Assembly: GCA_963753185.1 (NCBI GenBank) | Contig: CAVWBO010000007.1 | Span: 2,418,001 to 2,482,000 of the forward strand | Source of the DNA: SZUA-442 sp963753185 | GTDB taxonomy: Bacteria; Actinomycetota; Acidimicrobiia; Spongiisociales; UBA5794 | Length of the DNA: 64,000 bases | Direction: 5' to 3' | Shown here: positions 55,860 to 64,000 of the stretch, piece by piece | Position numbering within the stretch: position 1 is the stretch's first letter | Layout of the letters: each line of letters starts with the position of its first letter | Notes under the pieces: model-generated | Databases searched by the model: none | Seen by the model: the letters and a program-made list of their open reading frames with translations, nothing else | What the model was told of the DNA's origin: nothing | Translations under genes and position numbers: made by a program

Positions 55860-57403
55860 CGATCCGCGAAGGCGTCCCGCTCGATCAACGCTGCGATGCT
55901 CTCGATGTCGGGACCGGGCGGTCGATCCTCCGTCAGTGGCGCACACACAGTGCGGACCGCCGCCAGGACGCCCGAAGTACCAGGAGCGGGGGCTGGCTCG
56001 CGCTGCTCGACGCCCTGGGCGGCACACATCAGCTCGACCGCCAGGACTCGGGAGGTGTTGGTCAGCACGGTGTCCAGTTTGCGGGCAGCGCCCCAGCCCA
56101 TCGACACGTGGTCCTCCTGTGCGCCGGAGGTCGGGATGGACTCGACACTCGCCGGGTGCGACAGGACCCTGTTCTCGGCGACGATGGCTGCGGCCGTGTA
56201 TTGGGTGAGCATGTATCCGCTCGACACGCCAGGCTCCGATGCGAGGAAGGCGGTCAGCCCTCCGGATCGGACGGGGTCGAGGAGCCTGTCCGTGCGTCGC
56301 TCCGAGATCGACCCGAGCTCTGTGACGGCGATGGCGAGGTAGTCCAACACGAACGCGAGCGGCTGCCCGTGGAAGTTCCCTCCCGAGACGACATCACCGT
56401 CATCGGGGAAGATGATCGGGTTGTCGACCACCGACCCGAGTTCGATGGTGAAGACGCTGCGGGCAAATGCGATCGTGTCGCGAACGGCGCCGTGCACCTG
56501 GGGGGCACACCGAAGGCTGTACGCGTCCTGGACCTGGTGTGTGAAGTCCTCGTGGTGGGACGCGTCGATGTCGGATCCTTCGAGGAGGGCAGCGATCCTC
56601 GCCGCCGAAACCCGCTGTCCCGGGTGAGGTCGCAGGTCGTGGATGCGCGATTCGAACGGTCGCGAGGAACCCATGAGCGCCTCCACCGACAGGGCGCACG
56701 CCGCATCGGCGGTGTCCGCGAGTGTCTCCGCCCGATGGACGGCGAGACATCCGTGGGCGAGCATCCCTTCGGTCCCATTGAGGAGGCTCAGACCTTCCTT
56801 CGGTTCGAGCACCATCGGTTCCAGTCCGGCTGCTGCGAGGGCATCCGCCGCGGGCACCGGGCCGCTCGGGGAAAGGACGAAGCCCTCGCCGATCAACGGG
56901 AGCGCGAGGTGGGCGAACGGAGCGAGGTCGCCGGATGCTCCCACCGACCCCTGTGCCGGGACGGCGGGGAGCACATCACGTTCGATCATCGATACGAGGA
57001 ACCGCACCACGTCGGCGCGGACACCCGAATGGCCCTGTGCGAGCGTTCGGGCTCGACACAACAGCATGGCCCTGACGATCTCCGGTTCGAGGAGCGATCC
57101 GACGCCTGCCGCGTGTGATCGAAGCAGGTCGTACTGGAGCTCGGCGGCGCGCGCGGTTGGGATGCGGGTGTTCGCGAGCGCACCGAAGCCCGTCGTGATC
57201 CCGTACACGGTTTCATCGCCGGCGATGACCTGCTCGACGAGTGCCCGCGCTGGGAGCATTCGGTCATCGAGCCCCTCTCCCACCTCCACGCGAGCTCGGC
57301 CCTTGGCGACGGCGACCACATCCTCGATGGTGAGCGGGGAACCGTCCACGATCACGGTCGCGGCTCCGCCCCTTCCGATCCCTGTCAATCGCCGCTCCTC
57401 CAT
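55856..57403 (-). CDS. hutH: Histidine ammonia-lyase
   Basis: Removes ammonia from histidine to give urocanate. 515 residues. The MIO cofactor forms from Ala156-Ser157-Gly158 in GSVGASGDLAPFAH, and YGITTGFGALA supplies the catalytic Tyr. First gene of the hut operon. TAGCCT lies 6 bases before the ATG (leaderless). Confidence 0.97.
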   Translation of the reverse strand: MEERRLTGIGRGGAATVIVDGSPLTIEDVVAVAKGRARVEVGEGLDDRMLPARALVEQVIAGDETVYGITTGFGALANTRIPTARAAELQYDLLRSHAAGVGSLLEPEIVRAMLLCRARTLAQGHSGVRADVVRFLVSMIERDVLPAVPAQGSVGASGDLAPFAHLALPLIGEGFVLSPSGPVPAADALAAAGLEPMVLEPKEGLSLLNGTEGMLAHGCLAVHRAETLADTADAACALSVEALMGSSRPFESRIHDLRPHPGQRVSAARIAALLEGSDIDASHHEDFTHQVQDAYSLRCAPQVHGAVRDTIAFARSVFTIELGSVVDNPIIFPDDGDVVSGGNFHGQPLAFVLDYLAIAVTELGSISERRTDRLLDPVRSGGLTAFLASEPGVSSGYMLTQYTAAAIVAENRVLSHPASVESIPTSGAQEDHVSMGWGAARKLDTVLTNTSRVLAVELMCAAQGVEQREPAPAPGTSGVLAAVRTVCAPLTEDRPPGPDIESIAALIERDAFADR

Positions 57404-57409
57404 GAGCTC

Positions 57410-57415
57410 AGGCTA
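57410..57415 (-). promoter_or_regulatory. -10 box of hutHUI
   Basis: TAGCCT, 6 bases upstream of ATG 57403. Confidence 0.5.
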
Positions 57416-57430
57416 GGGAAGGCGGTCGTG

Positions 57431-59941
57431 TCATGCAGGGTGCAGGGCTCCGCCGAGGCGCTCGGCCTCGCGCTCACGAAGGCCAACCCTCACAGCGATC
57501 ATCTCCAGCCTCTGTGCGATCGCCTTCTCGGCGCCGGGGATGTCGTGATCGGCGAACCATTCCGTGATCGACGCTGCGAGCTCGGGTTCGGAGCGATATT
57601 TGAGATGGTCGAGGATTCGGTACCGATGGTTCGGAGCGAGGACCCCCATCACTTCCTCCCAACGTTCGGTGAGTATCCGCCACGCCCTCGGGCCGTTCTC
57701 CCTGTGTCCGAGGAGGAGCGCAATGACCCAGAACGAGTCCTGCGAGCGGATCGATCCGTCGAGGATCATGTCGAACAACCGTTTCGGCACCTCGGGATGT
57801 GGCACGGTCGCTGCGGCGCGAAGGTACTTGATCAGCACCTGCGGGGATTCCGCCCTCTCGGAGAGGCGGAGGAATCGCTCGAAGTCGGAGAGGTCGCCGT
57901 GGGCGGCCGTGATGGCGAGCGCGGCATCGGCGACCTCGGCGTCGATCGATTCGGTCGACTCCTCGACCTGCCTTGCCATCGACACCGTCTCCGTGTCGTT
58001 TCCGAGGTTCCCGAGCGTCTTCAGGATCAGGCCCCTCAGGGCCCTCGTCCGATCCGACTCGCCGTCCTCGGGGATCCAACCAAGCTCATCCGCCTTCTTC
58101 GCGGAGAGTGACCGCACCCACGATCGCAGCGCATCACGATCGTCCGAGGAGATGACCCTGTCGAGCTCGTCGATGCCGCCGATCGCAGCCATCCACACGT
58201 CGATCTCGGGCTCATGCTCGAGCCTGCCGACGAGATCGAGGTAGTCCGAAGCGGGAATCCCCCCTGCAAGCATCTCCGCCGATGCGTCGGACACGACCGA
58301 GAAGCGCTCGATCGGGTCGAGTTCAGGCAGGCGGGCCATGATCGACGGTAGAAGCCGCTCGTCGTAGGCCACCCGGTAGAAACCTTCGCCACCTGCGTTC
58401 ACGATGACCGAGTCGTCGGACGTGATGGCCACGGGGTCATCCCCGAGCACGATCCTGCCGTCCCCCGAAGCCGATCGGTACAGCACGGGGATCCTCCACT
58501 CCCCCTCGCCGTCCCCGATGAACCGGAAGGGTCGCTGGGTGACGAACACGCCATCGTCTGTGGACTGCACGTCGACAACGGGGTAGCCGCCCTGGAGGAT
58601 CCACGTGTCCATGATCTCCCCGACCGGCTCACCCGTCACCTCCTCGAGCGCCGCCCACAGGTCCGCCGTCTCGGTGTTCGAGAACGCGTGCCGTCGGAGG
58701 TACAACGAGATGCCGGCGCGGAAGCGATCCTCGGTGAGGTACAGCTCGAGCATCCGGAGCACGGACGAGCCCTTCTCATAGGTGAGCACATCGAACATGG
58801 CGTCCGCCTCTTCAGGGGAGGCGACCGGGTACTCGATGGGGCGGGTAGATGCGAGCGCGTCCGTCTCCTGGCTTCGCGCACGGTCGGATGCGAACACCAG
58901 CCAGAAGTCCCACTCCGGCCGGAATGCCGCAGTGCACTTCGTCTCGGCGAACGTGGCGAACGCCTCATTGAGCCAGATGCCGTTCCACCACTTCATGGTG
59001 ACGAGGTCGCCGAACCACATGTGGGCGATCTCATGCGCGATGACCGACGCCACACGAGCGAGTTCGACCTGGGTCGCAATCGCGGTATCCACGAGGAGAG
59101 CGGTCTCGCGGTACGTGATGCATCCGAGGTTCTCCATGGCTCCGAAGCCGAAATCGGGGATCGCGACCATGTCGAGCTTGTCCCCCGGGTACGGCACGTC
59201 GTAGTAGGTCGCGAAGTAGTCCAGGGCGAAGGCGCCTGCCTCCAGGGCGAAATCGGTCAGGTGCAGCTTTCCCGGCGGCGTGACGATGCGCAGCGGAATG
59301 CCGTTGACCTCGACGGGCTCCGTAGCTTCGAGGTCGCCGACGACGAACGCCACGAGGTAGGTCGACATCACGATCGTCTCCGCAAAACCGACGCGGATCC
59401 TGCCGTCCTCGAGCGTCTCCCTCCTGACCTCCCTGGTGTTCGACACCGCAGTCAGGTCTCCGGGAATGACGAGGTCGAGAGTGAACGTCGCCTTCAGGTC
59501 TGGCTCGTCCCAGCACGGGAAGGCGCGGCGAGCGTCGGTCGCCTCGAACTGCGTCGTTGCGAGGACCTGTTCGTTGCCATCGGCGTCGGTGTACGTCGAT
59601 CGATAGAAGCCACGGAGGTGATCGTTGAGGATGCCCGTGAACCCGATTCGCACCGTCGCCGGGCCAACCTCCAGGGCGTGCCCGGTCGTGAGCCTCAGCC
59701 GTGCGTTCGCCTCATCGAGCACGTGGGACGCGCCGGTCGTACCCGACCCCTGCGTGATCTCGGCGTCATCGATCCCGAGTTCGATCGCATTGAGTACGAC
59801 CTCGGTCGTGGGCACCGTCACGTCGACGTCGATCTCGACCGACCCACGGAAGGCCGCCGCCTCCAGATCCGGAACCATCTCGATGCGATATCTGCGTGGT
59901 ACCACGGTTCGTGGCAGGCGGTAGTCGGCTTCGTTGGCCAT
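57431..59941 (-). CDS. M1 family aminopeptidase
   Basis: 836-residue zinc exopeptidase that removes N-terminal residues from peptides. GAMEN at 267-271, HEIAH at 303-307 and the third zinc ligand Glu at 326, with the C-terminal ERAP1-like helical domain (about 530-836). The length fits PepN-type enzymes of actinobacteria. ATG 59941 has GGAG about 4 bases upstream. Only 27 bases separate its stop from the hutH start. Confidence 0.95.
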   Translation of the reverse strand: MANEADYRLPRTVVPRRYRIEMVPDLEAAAFRGSVEIDVDVTVPTTEVVLNAIELGIDDAEITQGSGTTGASHVLDEANARLRLTTGHALEVGPATVRIGFTGILNDHLRGFYRSTYTDADGNEQVLATTQFEATDARRAFPCWDEPDLKATFTLDLVIPGDLTAVSNTREVRRETLEDGRIRVGFAETIVMSTYLVAFVVGDLEATEPVEVNGIPLRIVTPPGKLHLTDFALEAGAFALDYFATYYDVPYPGDKLDMVAIPDFGFGAMENLGCITYRETALLVDTAIATQVELARVASVIAHEIAHMWFGDLVTMKWWNGIWLNEAFATFAETKCTAAFRPEWDFWLVFASDRARSQETDALASTRPIEYPVASPEEADAMFDVLTYEKGSSVLRMLELYLTEDRFRAGISLYLRRHAFSNTETADLWAALEEVTGEPVGEIMDTWILQGGYPVVDVQSTDDGVFVTQRPFRFIGDGEGEWRIPVLYRSASGDGRIVLGDDPVAITSDDSVIVNAGGEGFYRVAYDERLLPSIMARLPELDPIERFSVVSDASAEMLAGGIPASDYLDLVGRLEHEPEIDVWMAAIGGIDELDRVISSDDRDALRSWVRSLSAKKADELGWIPEDGESDRTRALRGLILKTLGNLGNDTETVSMARQVEESTESIDAEVADAALAITAAHGDLSDFERFLRLSERAESPQVLIKYLRAAATVPHPEVPKRLFDMILDGSIRSQDSFWVIALLLGHRENGPRAWRILTERWEEVMGVLAPNHRYRILDHLKYRSEPELAASITEWFADHDIPGAEKAIAQRLEMIAVRVGLREREAERLGGALHPA

Positions 59942-60005
59942 GCGACTCCTCAGGCTGGCGGCGGGCCGCATGATATGGGACCGCCACGCGATGACAACGG
60001 TCGGC

Positions 60006-60011
60006 TACCTT
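60006..60011 (+). promoter_or_regulatory. -10 box of the DUF2277 gene
   Basis: TACCTT, 6 bases upstream of ATG 60018. Confidence 0.45.
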
Positions 60012-60017
60012 TGCGCG

Positions 60018-60233
60018 ATGTGCAGATCGATTCACCGTCTCCGCGACGGCACGGAGATCGACGGACCAGAGGCGATGGAGGAGGCCGCCCGCCAATACGT
60101 GCGGAAGGTCTCAGGCTTCTCGAGGCCCGCGGCTCACAACCAGGAGGCCTTCGATCGGGCCGTCGCCGAGATCGCGGACGCCACGGAACGACTCCTGTCA
60201 TCACTCGTGATCGGTACCCGCTCGGCATCGTGA
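60018..60233 (+). CDS. DUF2277 family protein
   Basis: 71 residues starting MCRSIHRLR, with AARQYVRKVSGFSRPAAHNQEAFDRAVAEIA, the hallmark of DUF2277, a widespread small soluble family of unknown function. The invariant N-terminal Met-Cys-Arg fixes the start at 60018, agreeing with the leaderless -10. Divergent from the aminopeptidase. Confidence 0.9.
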   Translation: MCRSIHRLRDGTEIDGPEAMEEAARQYVRKVSGFSRPAAHNQEAFDRAVAEIADATERLLSSLVIGTRSAS

Positions 60234-60288
60234 TCGGTGTCTTGATCCGCGGTGGTGGAGAACCCATCGACGAGGGACCGCTGCATGG

Positions 60289-60892
60289 TCAGCGGTTCTC
60301 GACGTCACCCGTCGTGATGTCCCCGACCGTCTCGCCGAGGATGATCTGGTCGATGGTGCGGGCGACGAGCTCGTAGGACACGGGTCCGGAGACCTTCGCG
60401 ACGACGATTCCGTCCCGGTCGACGAAGAACGTCTCGGGGAGGCCGAGGACGCCCCACTCGAATGCGGTTGCGGAGGATTCGTCGACGGCGTAGATGGTCG
60501 CGTCACTGCGACCGAGCTCATCGAGGAAGGCATCGGCGCGTTCGGGTGAGTCCTGGTAGTTGACAGCAACGAACGTCGTCGCGAAGTCAGCGTATGTGTC
60601 AGCGGCCGCTGTGAGCGCTGCATGCTCGTTTCGGCATGGGATGCACCACGATGCCCAGAAGTTCACAACGACGATGTCCCCAGCATGGTCACCGACGGAG
60701 GTCGTACCCGAACCGTCCTGGAGGGCGATCGCGGACAGGGGGGCGGGTTGGCCGATGAGGGGCGACGAGGTGAGGGACGGATCGGATCCGAACCGGCTCG
60801 CGAAACGCGACAGCGAGGATGAGGAATCCGACCGATGCGACCACGACGACCCACACGACGCGGTTGCCACCGGATCCACGTTCGGGAGTCAC
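60289..60892 (-). pseudogene. TlpA/ResA/CcmG-like thioredoxin, frame-broken after the anchor
   Basis: About 200 residues if repaired. GTG 60892 begins a membrane anchor (GNRVVWVVVVASVGFLILAVAF) in one frame. The rest (PSLTSSPLIGQPAP ... VNFWASWCIPCRNEHAAL ... GLPETFFVDRDG) is in another. Removing one G at 60802 joins them. The WCIPC active site marks a periplasm-type thiol reductase that keeps apocytochrome cysteines reduced for haem attachment. Its GTGA overlaps the TPR gene stop, so it is the last gene of the ccm operon. If the break is real, the protein would lose its anchor. Confidence 0.85.
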
Positions 60893-61677
60893 GACCCTGC
60901 CGCGATCTGGTCGAGGAGGATCGTCGCGTTGTCCTTGATCTCTGCGGGGACGTCATCGCTCCCGATGATGTTGACGAGGAACACGACAGCCTCATCGATG
61001 CGACCGAGCGTCGAGTACACGTTCGCGATGAACCACTGCGCAGGCAGATACTCGGGATCGCGTTCGAGCGCGGCCTCCAGATACCCGACGGCAACGTCAG
61101 GGCGGTCCGACAGATATGTCATCCAACCGATGTTCGCGAGCGCCTCCGGATGTGACTCCCGTTCGAGGACTTCGAAGTAGTGGTCGAGAGCCTTGTCGAA
61201 CGTGCCTGCCTCGAAGTACCGACGAGCGAGCGCGAGGCGCATTCCGACGACGTCGGGATTCGATGCCACGACCTGCTCCATCTGCTCGTCGGTGACCGTT
61301 GCCAGGTCGATCGGCGCTCCCCCTGAGAGCACGTCACCGGCGACGCCCTCAGCACCGGCCGTGTCTCGCTCATCGAGTGAGACCGCCGCGAACACGGCGA
61401 TCGTGATGATGGCGAGCCCGGTGATCGCCGCACCGACGAGGGCCCGACCCGACACGCGCTTTCGGTTCGGAGCATCAACGTCGTCGTGTTCACTGGTGTC
61501 GGCGGTTCCCTGCGCATCGACGATTCCTTCGAGATCGGCGATCTGGGAGCGGTAGCGCGCTGTAAGGATGCTCGCGGTCTCCTCGTCGATGTCACCCGCT
61601 GCCAGCTGCTGGTCGAGCTCCGCGAGCTCCTCGGTGATCAGCTCGATCTGCTCGCGGCGTCCTGCCGGTTCGTTCAC
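60889..61677 (-). CDS. CcmI-like TPR protein
   Basis: 262 residues: an N-terminal coiled-coil-prone segment (IELITEELAELDQQLAAGDIDEETASILTARYRSQIADLEG), one membrane helix (ALVGAAITGLAIITIAVFAAVS) and three or so TPR repeats. It is comparable to CcmI/NrfG, which hold apocytochrome c for the haem lyase. GTG 61677 overlaps the ccmH stop as GTGA. Confidence 0.82.
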   Translation of the reverse strand: MNEPAGRREQIELITEELAELDQQLAAGDIDEETASILTARYRSQIADLEGIVDAQGTADTSEHDDVDAPNRKRVSGRALVGAAITGLAIITIAVFAAVSLDERDTAGAEGVAGDVLSGGAPIDLATVTDEQMEQVVASNPDVVGMRLALARRYFEAGTFDKALDHYFEVLERESHPEALANIGWMTYLSDRPDVAVGYLEAALERDPEYLPAQWFIANVYSTLGRIDEAVVFLVNIIGSDDVPAEIKDNATILLDQIAAGS

Positions 61678-62093
61678 GGTGCGTCCACCTCCCGGCGCGC
61701 CGCTGACGACCTCATGGCGCCGATCGCGACGCCGCCCCCGACCAGGATCGCGAGGGGCACGATCCACAACAGGATCGACCATCGGCTCGTGGAGCCGTCG
61801 AGGACGAACGATGGCCCGAATCTCTCGGCGAATTCGTCGAGGATCTCACGGTCCGTGTATCCGTCGTCGACCTTCTGCGCGATGAGCGCCCGGTAATCGG
61901 CAGCCACACCGGATCCGGAATCGGCGAGGGACTCACCGTTACAGAACGGGCATTTGATCAACGCGGAGAGGGAATCGACCCGCTCGGCCGGCGTCTGTTC
62001 CGTCGTCGGAGCAGACACGATCCCCACGACGACCACGGCGATCGCGGCCAAGGAGACGGCGATCGCAACGAGGGAACGGGAACGCTCAGACAT
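61674..62093 (-). CDS. ccmH: Cytochrome c maturation protein CcmH
   Basis: 139 residues: signal anchor, then KCPFCNGESLADS, the CcmH redox motif CxxC in its usual surroundings, EILDEFAERFGPSFVL and a C-terminal membrane helix. It reduces or presents apocytochrome cysteines to CcmF. ATG 62093 overlaps the ccmF end by 8 bases; no ribosome binding site, so coupled translation is likely. Confidence 0.92.
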   Translation of the reverse strand: MSERSRSLVAIAVSLAAIAVVVVGIVSAPTTEQTPAERVDSLSALIKCPFCNGESLADSGSGVAADYRALIAQKVDDGYTDREILDEFAERFGPSFVLDGSTSRWSILLWIVPLAILVGGGVAIGAMRSSAARREVDAP

Positions 62094-64000
62094 CGGAGGA
62101 ACCCAACTCCGATCCGATCGAGGGAGCCTGCGCCGGAACCGTCCTCGACGGCCTCGGCACCAAAGCGAAGAGGCCACCGAGCACAACGACGATTCCACCT
62201 GCCCACAGCATCCACTGGAACGGGAAGATGAAGACGTTGAGGTTCACGGAACTCGCGCTGCCTCCGGCGATCCCGAGGTACACGTCATCGACCAGGCCCG
62301 TCCACACAGACGGCGTGCCGATCGGTTGGGACGTTCCTGGATACGCGTTGATGCGGGGCTCGAGCACCTTGCGCACCTCCGAGCACGAACGATCGAGGAC
62401 GGCGATGCGAACGCCTGTGACTTCCCGATTCGGCTCGCTGACGGCGAATGGCTCGATGTAGGAAAGGCAGTACGAGCCGACGACAGCCGTGCCGCCCCGT
62501 TCGATGGTGACGGTCTCGCGAATCGCCAGCCCGTTCGTGGTGGCAAGGCTGATCGCCATCAGGGCGACCCCGATGTGGGCGATCTGGCCACCCCAGTACC
62601 CGGGATCGCCCCGGAGGACCTTGCGAGCGGCGACACCGCTCCCCTCTGGCCTTGCCGACACCACCGACACGAACCGCAACCCGATCGCACCTGCGACGAA
62701 GACGGCGAGTCCGATCGTGATGACGACCGCGACCGACCTCACCCCGAGGACCACGACGACCGCAGCGGCGACCGACCCTGCTGCGATCGGTGAGCGCAGC
62801 CGTCGCCACATCACGTCGCGGGACGCGACGCGCCAGGGTGCAACGGCTCCGAGGCCGATGAACAGCAGGAGAAGGAGGGACAAGGGCACTGCAGCGCGGT
62901 CGAAGAACGGCCTGCCAACCGCGACCTCGTCACCCGTGAAGGACTCGACGATCAGCGGATACATGGTTCCGAACAGAATGGCGAAGGTGAATACCGTGAG
63001 GAGCAGGTTGTTTGCGAGGATGTACCCCTCGCGCGATGACAGCGAATCGAGTCGGGGAGCCTGCGAGACCTCGCGGGCCCTCAAGGCGAAGAGCCCGAGC
63101 GAACCGATCACGACAACCGCGAGGAAGCCGAGGAGCACGGGCCCGATCGTCGACTGGGTGAAGGCGTGCACCGAGGCGATGATTCCTGATCGGGTGAGGA
63201 ACGTGCCGAGGATGGTCAGCGAGAAGGTCGCGATCACCAATACGAAGTTCCACGCCTGGAGCATCCCGCGCCTTCGTTGGACGACAGCCGAATGCAGGAA
63301 CGCCGTTGCGGCAAGCCACGGGAGGAGGGCAGCGTTCTCGACGGGATCCCATGCCCAGTAGCCACCCCATCCGAGCACCTCGTAGCTCCACCAGCCGCCG
63401 AGGACGATACCGAAGGTGAGGAACACCCACGCGGTGAGCGTCCAGCGATGCGAGCGATCGAGCCAGTCGCGCCCGACGTTGCCACGGGCGAGGGCGGCGA
63501 TGGCGAACGCGAACGGAACCGTCATGCCGACGTAGCCGACATACAGCATCGGGGGATGGATGGCCATGAGGATGTGGTTCTGGAGGAGGGGGTTCGGCCC
63601 CCGCCCATCCGTCGGTGCCATCACTTCGGCGAGCGGCCACCAGGACGTCTCTGCGCAGAAGCCGCCCACGGCCTCCGTGCACACGGCGAACGGGTTCCCG
63701 ACCGTCGCCATCAGTCCAAACCAGAACACCGATACCGCCCCCATCACCGCGAGTGCGGCGACTCCGAGGTGGTCGGTATCTGAGAGCCTTCGCCAGACGA
63801 GGAAGGTGAACAGGGCGAGCATCAGGCCCCACAGGACGATGGAGCCCTCGAGGGCGGCCCATCCTGCCGCGAGGAGGAACACCACCGGCGTGGTCGTTGC
63901 GGTGTTGTTCGCGACGTATGCGATGGAGAACTCGTGGGTCACGATCGCTGTCTCGAGCAGGACGAAGGAGGCGAACGCGCTGATCGCGAAGATGCCGACG
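62086..64000 (-). CDS. ccmF: Cytochrome c haem lyase CcmF, 5' end beyond the window
   Basis: The frame is open to the window edge, so the N-terminus is missing. The visible 637 residues include the early DFS-like segment (HEFSIAYVANNTA), the WWD haem-handling motif WGGYWAWDPVENAALLPWLAATAFLHSA, many membrane helices and the C-terminal external domain. It ligates haem to CxxCH of c-type cytochromes on the outer face of the membrane. First visible gene of ccmF-ccmH-TPR-thioredoxin. System I maturation is less common than ResBC in actinobacteria. Confidence 0.95.
   Translation of the reverse strand, partial: VGIFAISAFASFVLLETAIVTHEFSIAYVANNTATTTPVVFLLAAGWAALEGSIVLWGLMLALFTFLVWRRLSDTDHLGVAALAVMGAVSVFWFGLMATVGNPFAVCTEAVGGFCAETSWWPLAEVMAPTDGRGPNPLLQNHILMAIHPPMLYVGYVGMTVPFAFAIAALARGNVGRDWLDRSHRWTLTAWVFLTFGIVLGGWWSYEVLGWGGYWAWDPVENAALLPWLAATAFLHSAVVQRRRGMLQAWNFVLVIATFSLTILGTFLTRSGIIASVHAFTQSTIGPVLLGFLAVVVIGSLGLFALRAREVSQAPRLDSLSSREGYILANNLLLTVFTFAILFGTMYPLIVESFTGDEVAVGRPFFDRAAVPLSLLLLLFIGLGAVAPWRVASRDVMWRRLRSPIAAGSVAAAVVVVLGVRSVAVVITIGLAVFVAGAIGLRFVSVVSARPEGSGVAARKVLRGDPGYWGGQIAHIGVALMAISLATTNGLAIRETVTIERGGTAVVGSYCLSYIEPFAVSEPNREVTGVRIAVLDRSCSEVRKVLEPRINAYPGTSQPIGTPSVWTGLVDDVYLGIAGGSASSVNLNVFIFPFQWMLWAGGIVVVLGGLFALVPRPSRTVPAQAPSIGSELGSSDV

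Overview
The window looks like chromosomal DNA of a high-GC actinobacterium, most likely a deep-branching lineage such as Acidimicrobiia. That placement is an inference. It rests on high GC with heavy GTG/TTG start use, a tilS-hpt-ftsH-folP-folK-DUF2520-panC-coaX-lysS gene order close to the actinobacterial core cluster, a DUF2342 zinc metallopeptidase beside tilS, a SigR/RsrA-like pair, a short actinobacterial tad pilus locus, septum-formation domains and split TrkA proteins. Many genes have a -10 box of the form TANNNT 5-8 bases before the start codon, which suggests leaderless mRNAs. No phage, insertion sequence, CRISPR array or rRNA was seen. There is one tRNA.

Layout. 0.2-2.6 kb: polyprenyl diphosphate synthase and a lipoprotein. 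2.9-4.6 kb: a MarR regulator divergent from a tandem ABM-like protein with twin palindromic operators, then a SnoaL-like protein. 5.0-16.5 kb (minus strand): a tightly overlapping core operon of DUF2342 protease, tilS, hpt, ftsH, folP, a phosphatase-fold protein without its catalytic cysteine, a folK-thioesterase fusion, DUF2520, panC, coaX and lysS. 16.6-18.2 kb: a small membrane protein, the SigR/RsrA-like pair, a small Cys/His protein and tRNA-Thr. 18.3-25.8 kb: AidB-like dehydrogenase, epimerase, acyltransferase, holB, tmk, topA. 25.9-28.5 kb: a frame-broken glycosyltransferase, a double histidine phosphatase and a small membrane protein.

28.5-37.0 kb is an ion-homeostasis block: two TrkH-type channels, three TrkA proteins, a membrane pyrophosphatase of the K+-dependent type and an unlisted 47-residue membrane protein packed between trkA and trkH. 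37.1-40.9 kb is a tad/Flp pilus operon whose first ribosome binding site is held in a predicted hairpin. 41.0-44.1 kb pairs an anaerobic-type sulfatase-maturating radical SAM enzyme, carrying a SEC-C tail, with a CTAGR-type sulfatase. 44.3-48.7 kb: HAD hydrolase, ArsR-MFS pair, a membrane protein, a proline iminopeptidase-like hydrolase. 49.0-52.8 kb: leuCD, a hypothetical protein, a MOSC protein and a glycerophosphodiesterase. 52.9-57.4 kb: hutHUI for histidine breakdown. 57.4-64.0 kb: M1 aminopeptidase, DUF2277, and a cytochrome c maturation operon (ccmF-ccmH-TPR-thioredoxin) running off the right edge.

Five to six genes carry single-base frame breaks (glycosyltransferase, leuC/leuD, MOSC, thioredoxin). 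Nearly all are repaired by removing one G or C, and most cluster at 50.4-51.5 kb, so local sequence error is at least as likely as gene decay.
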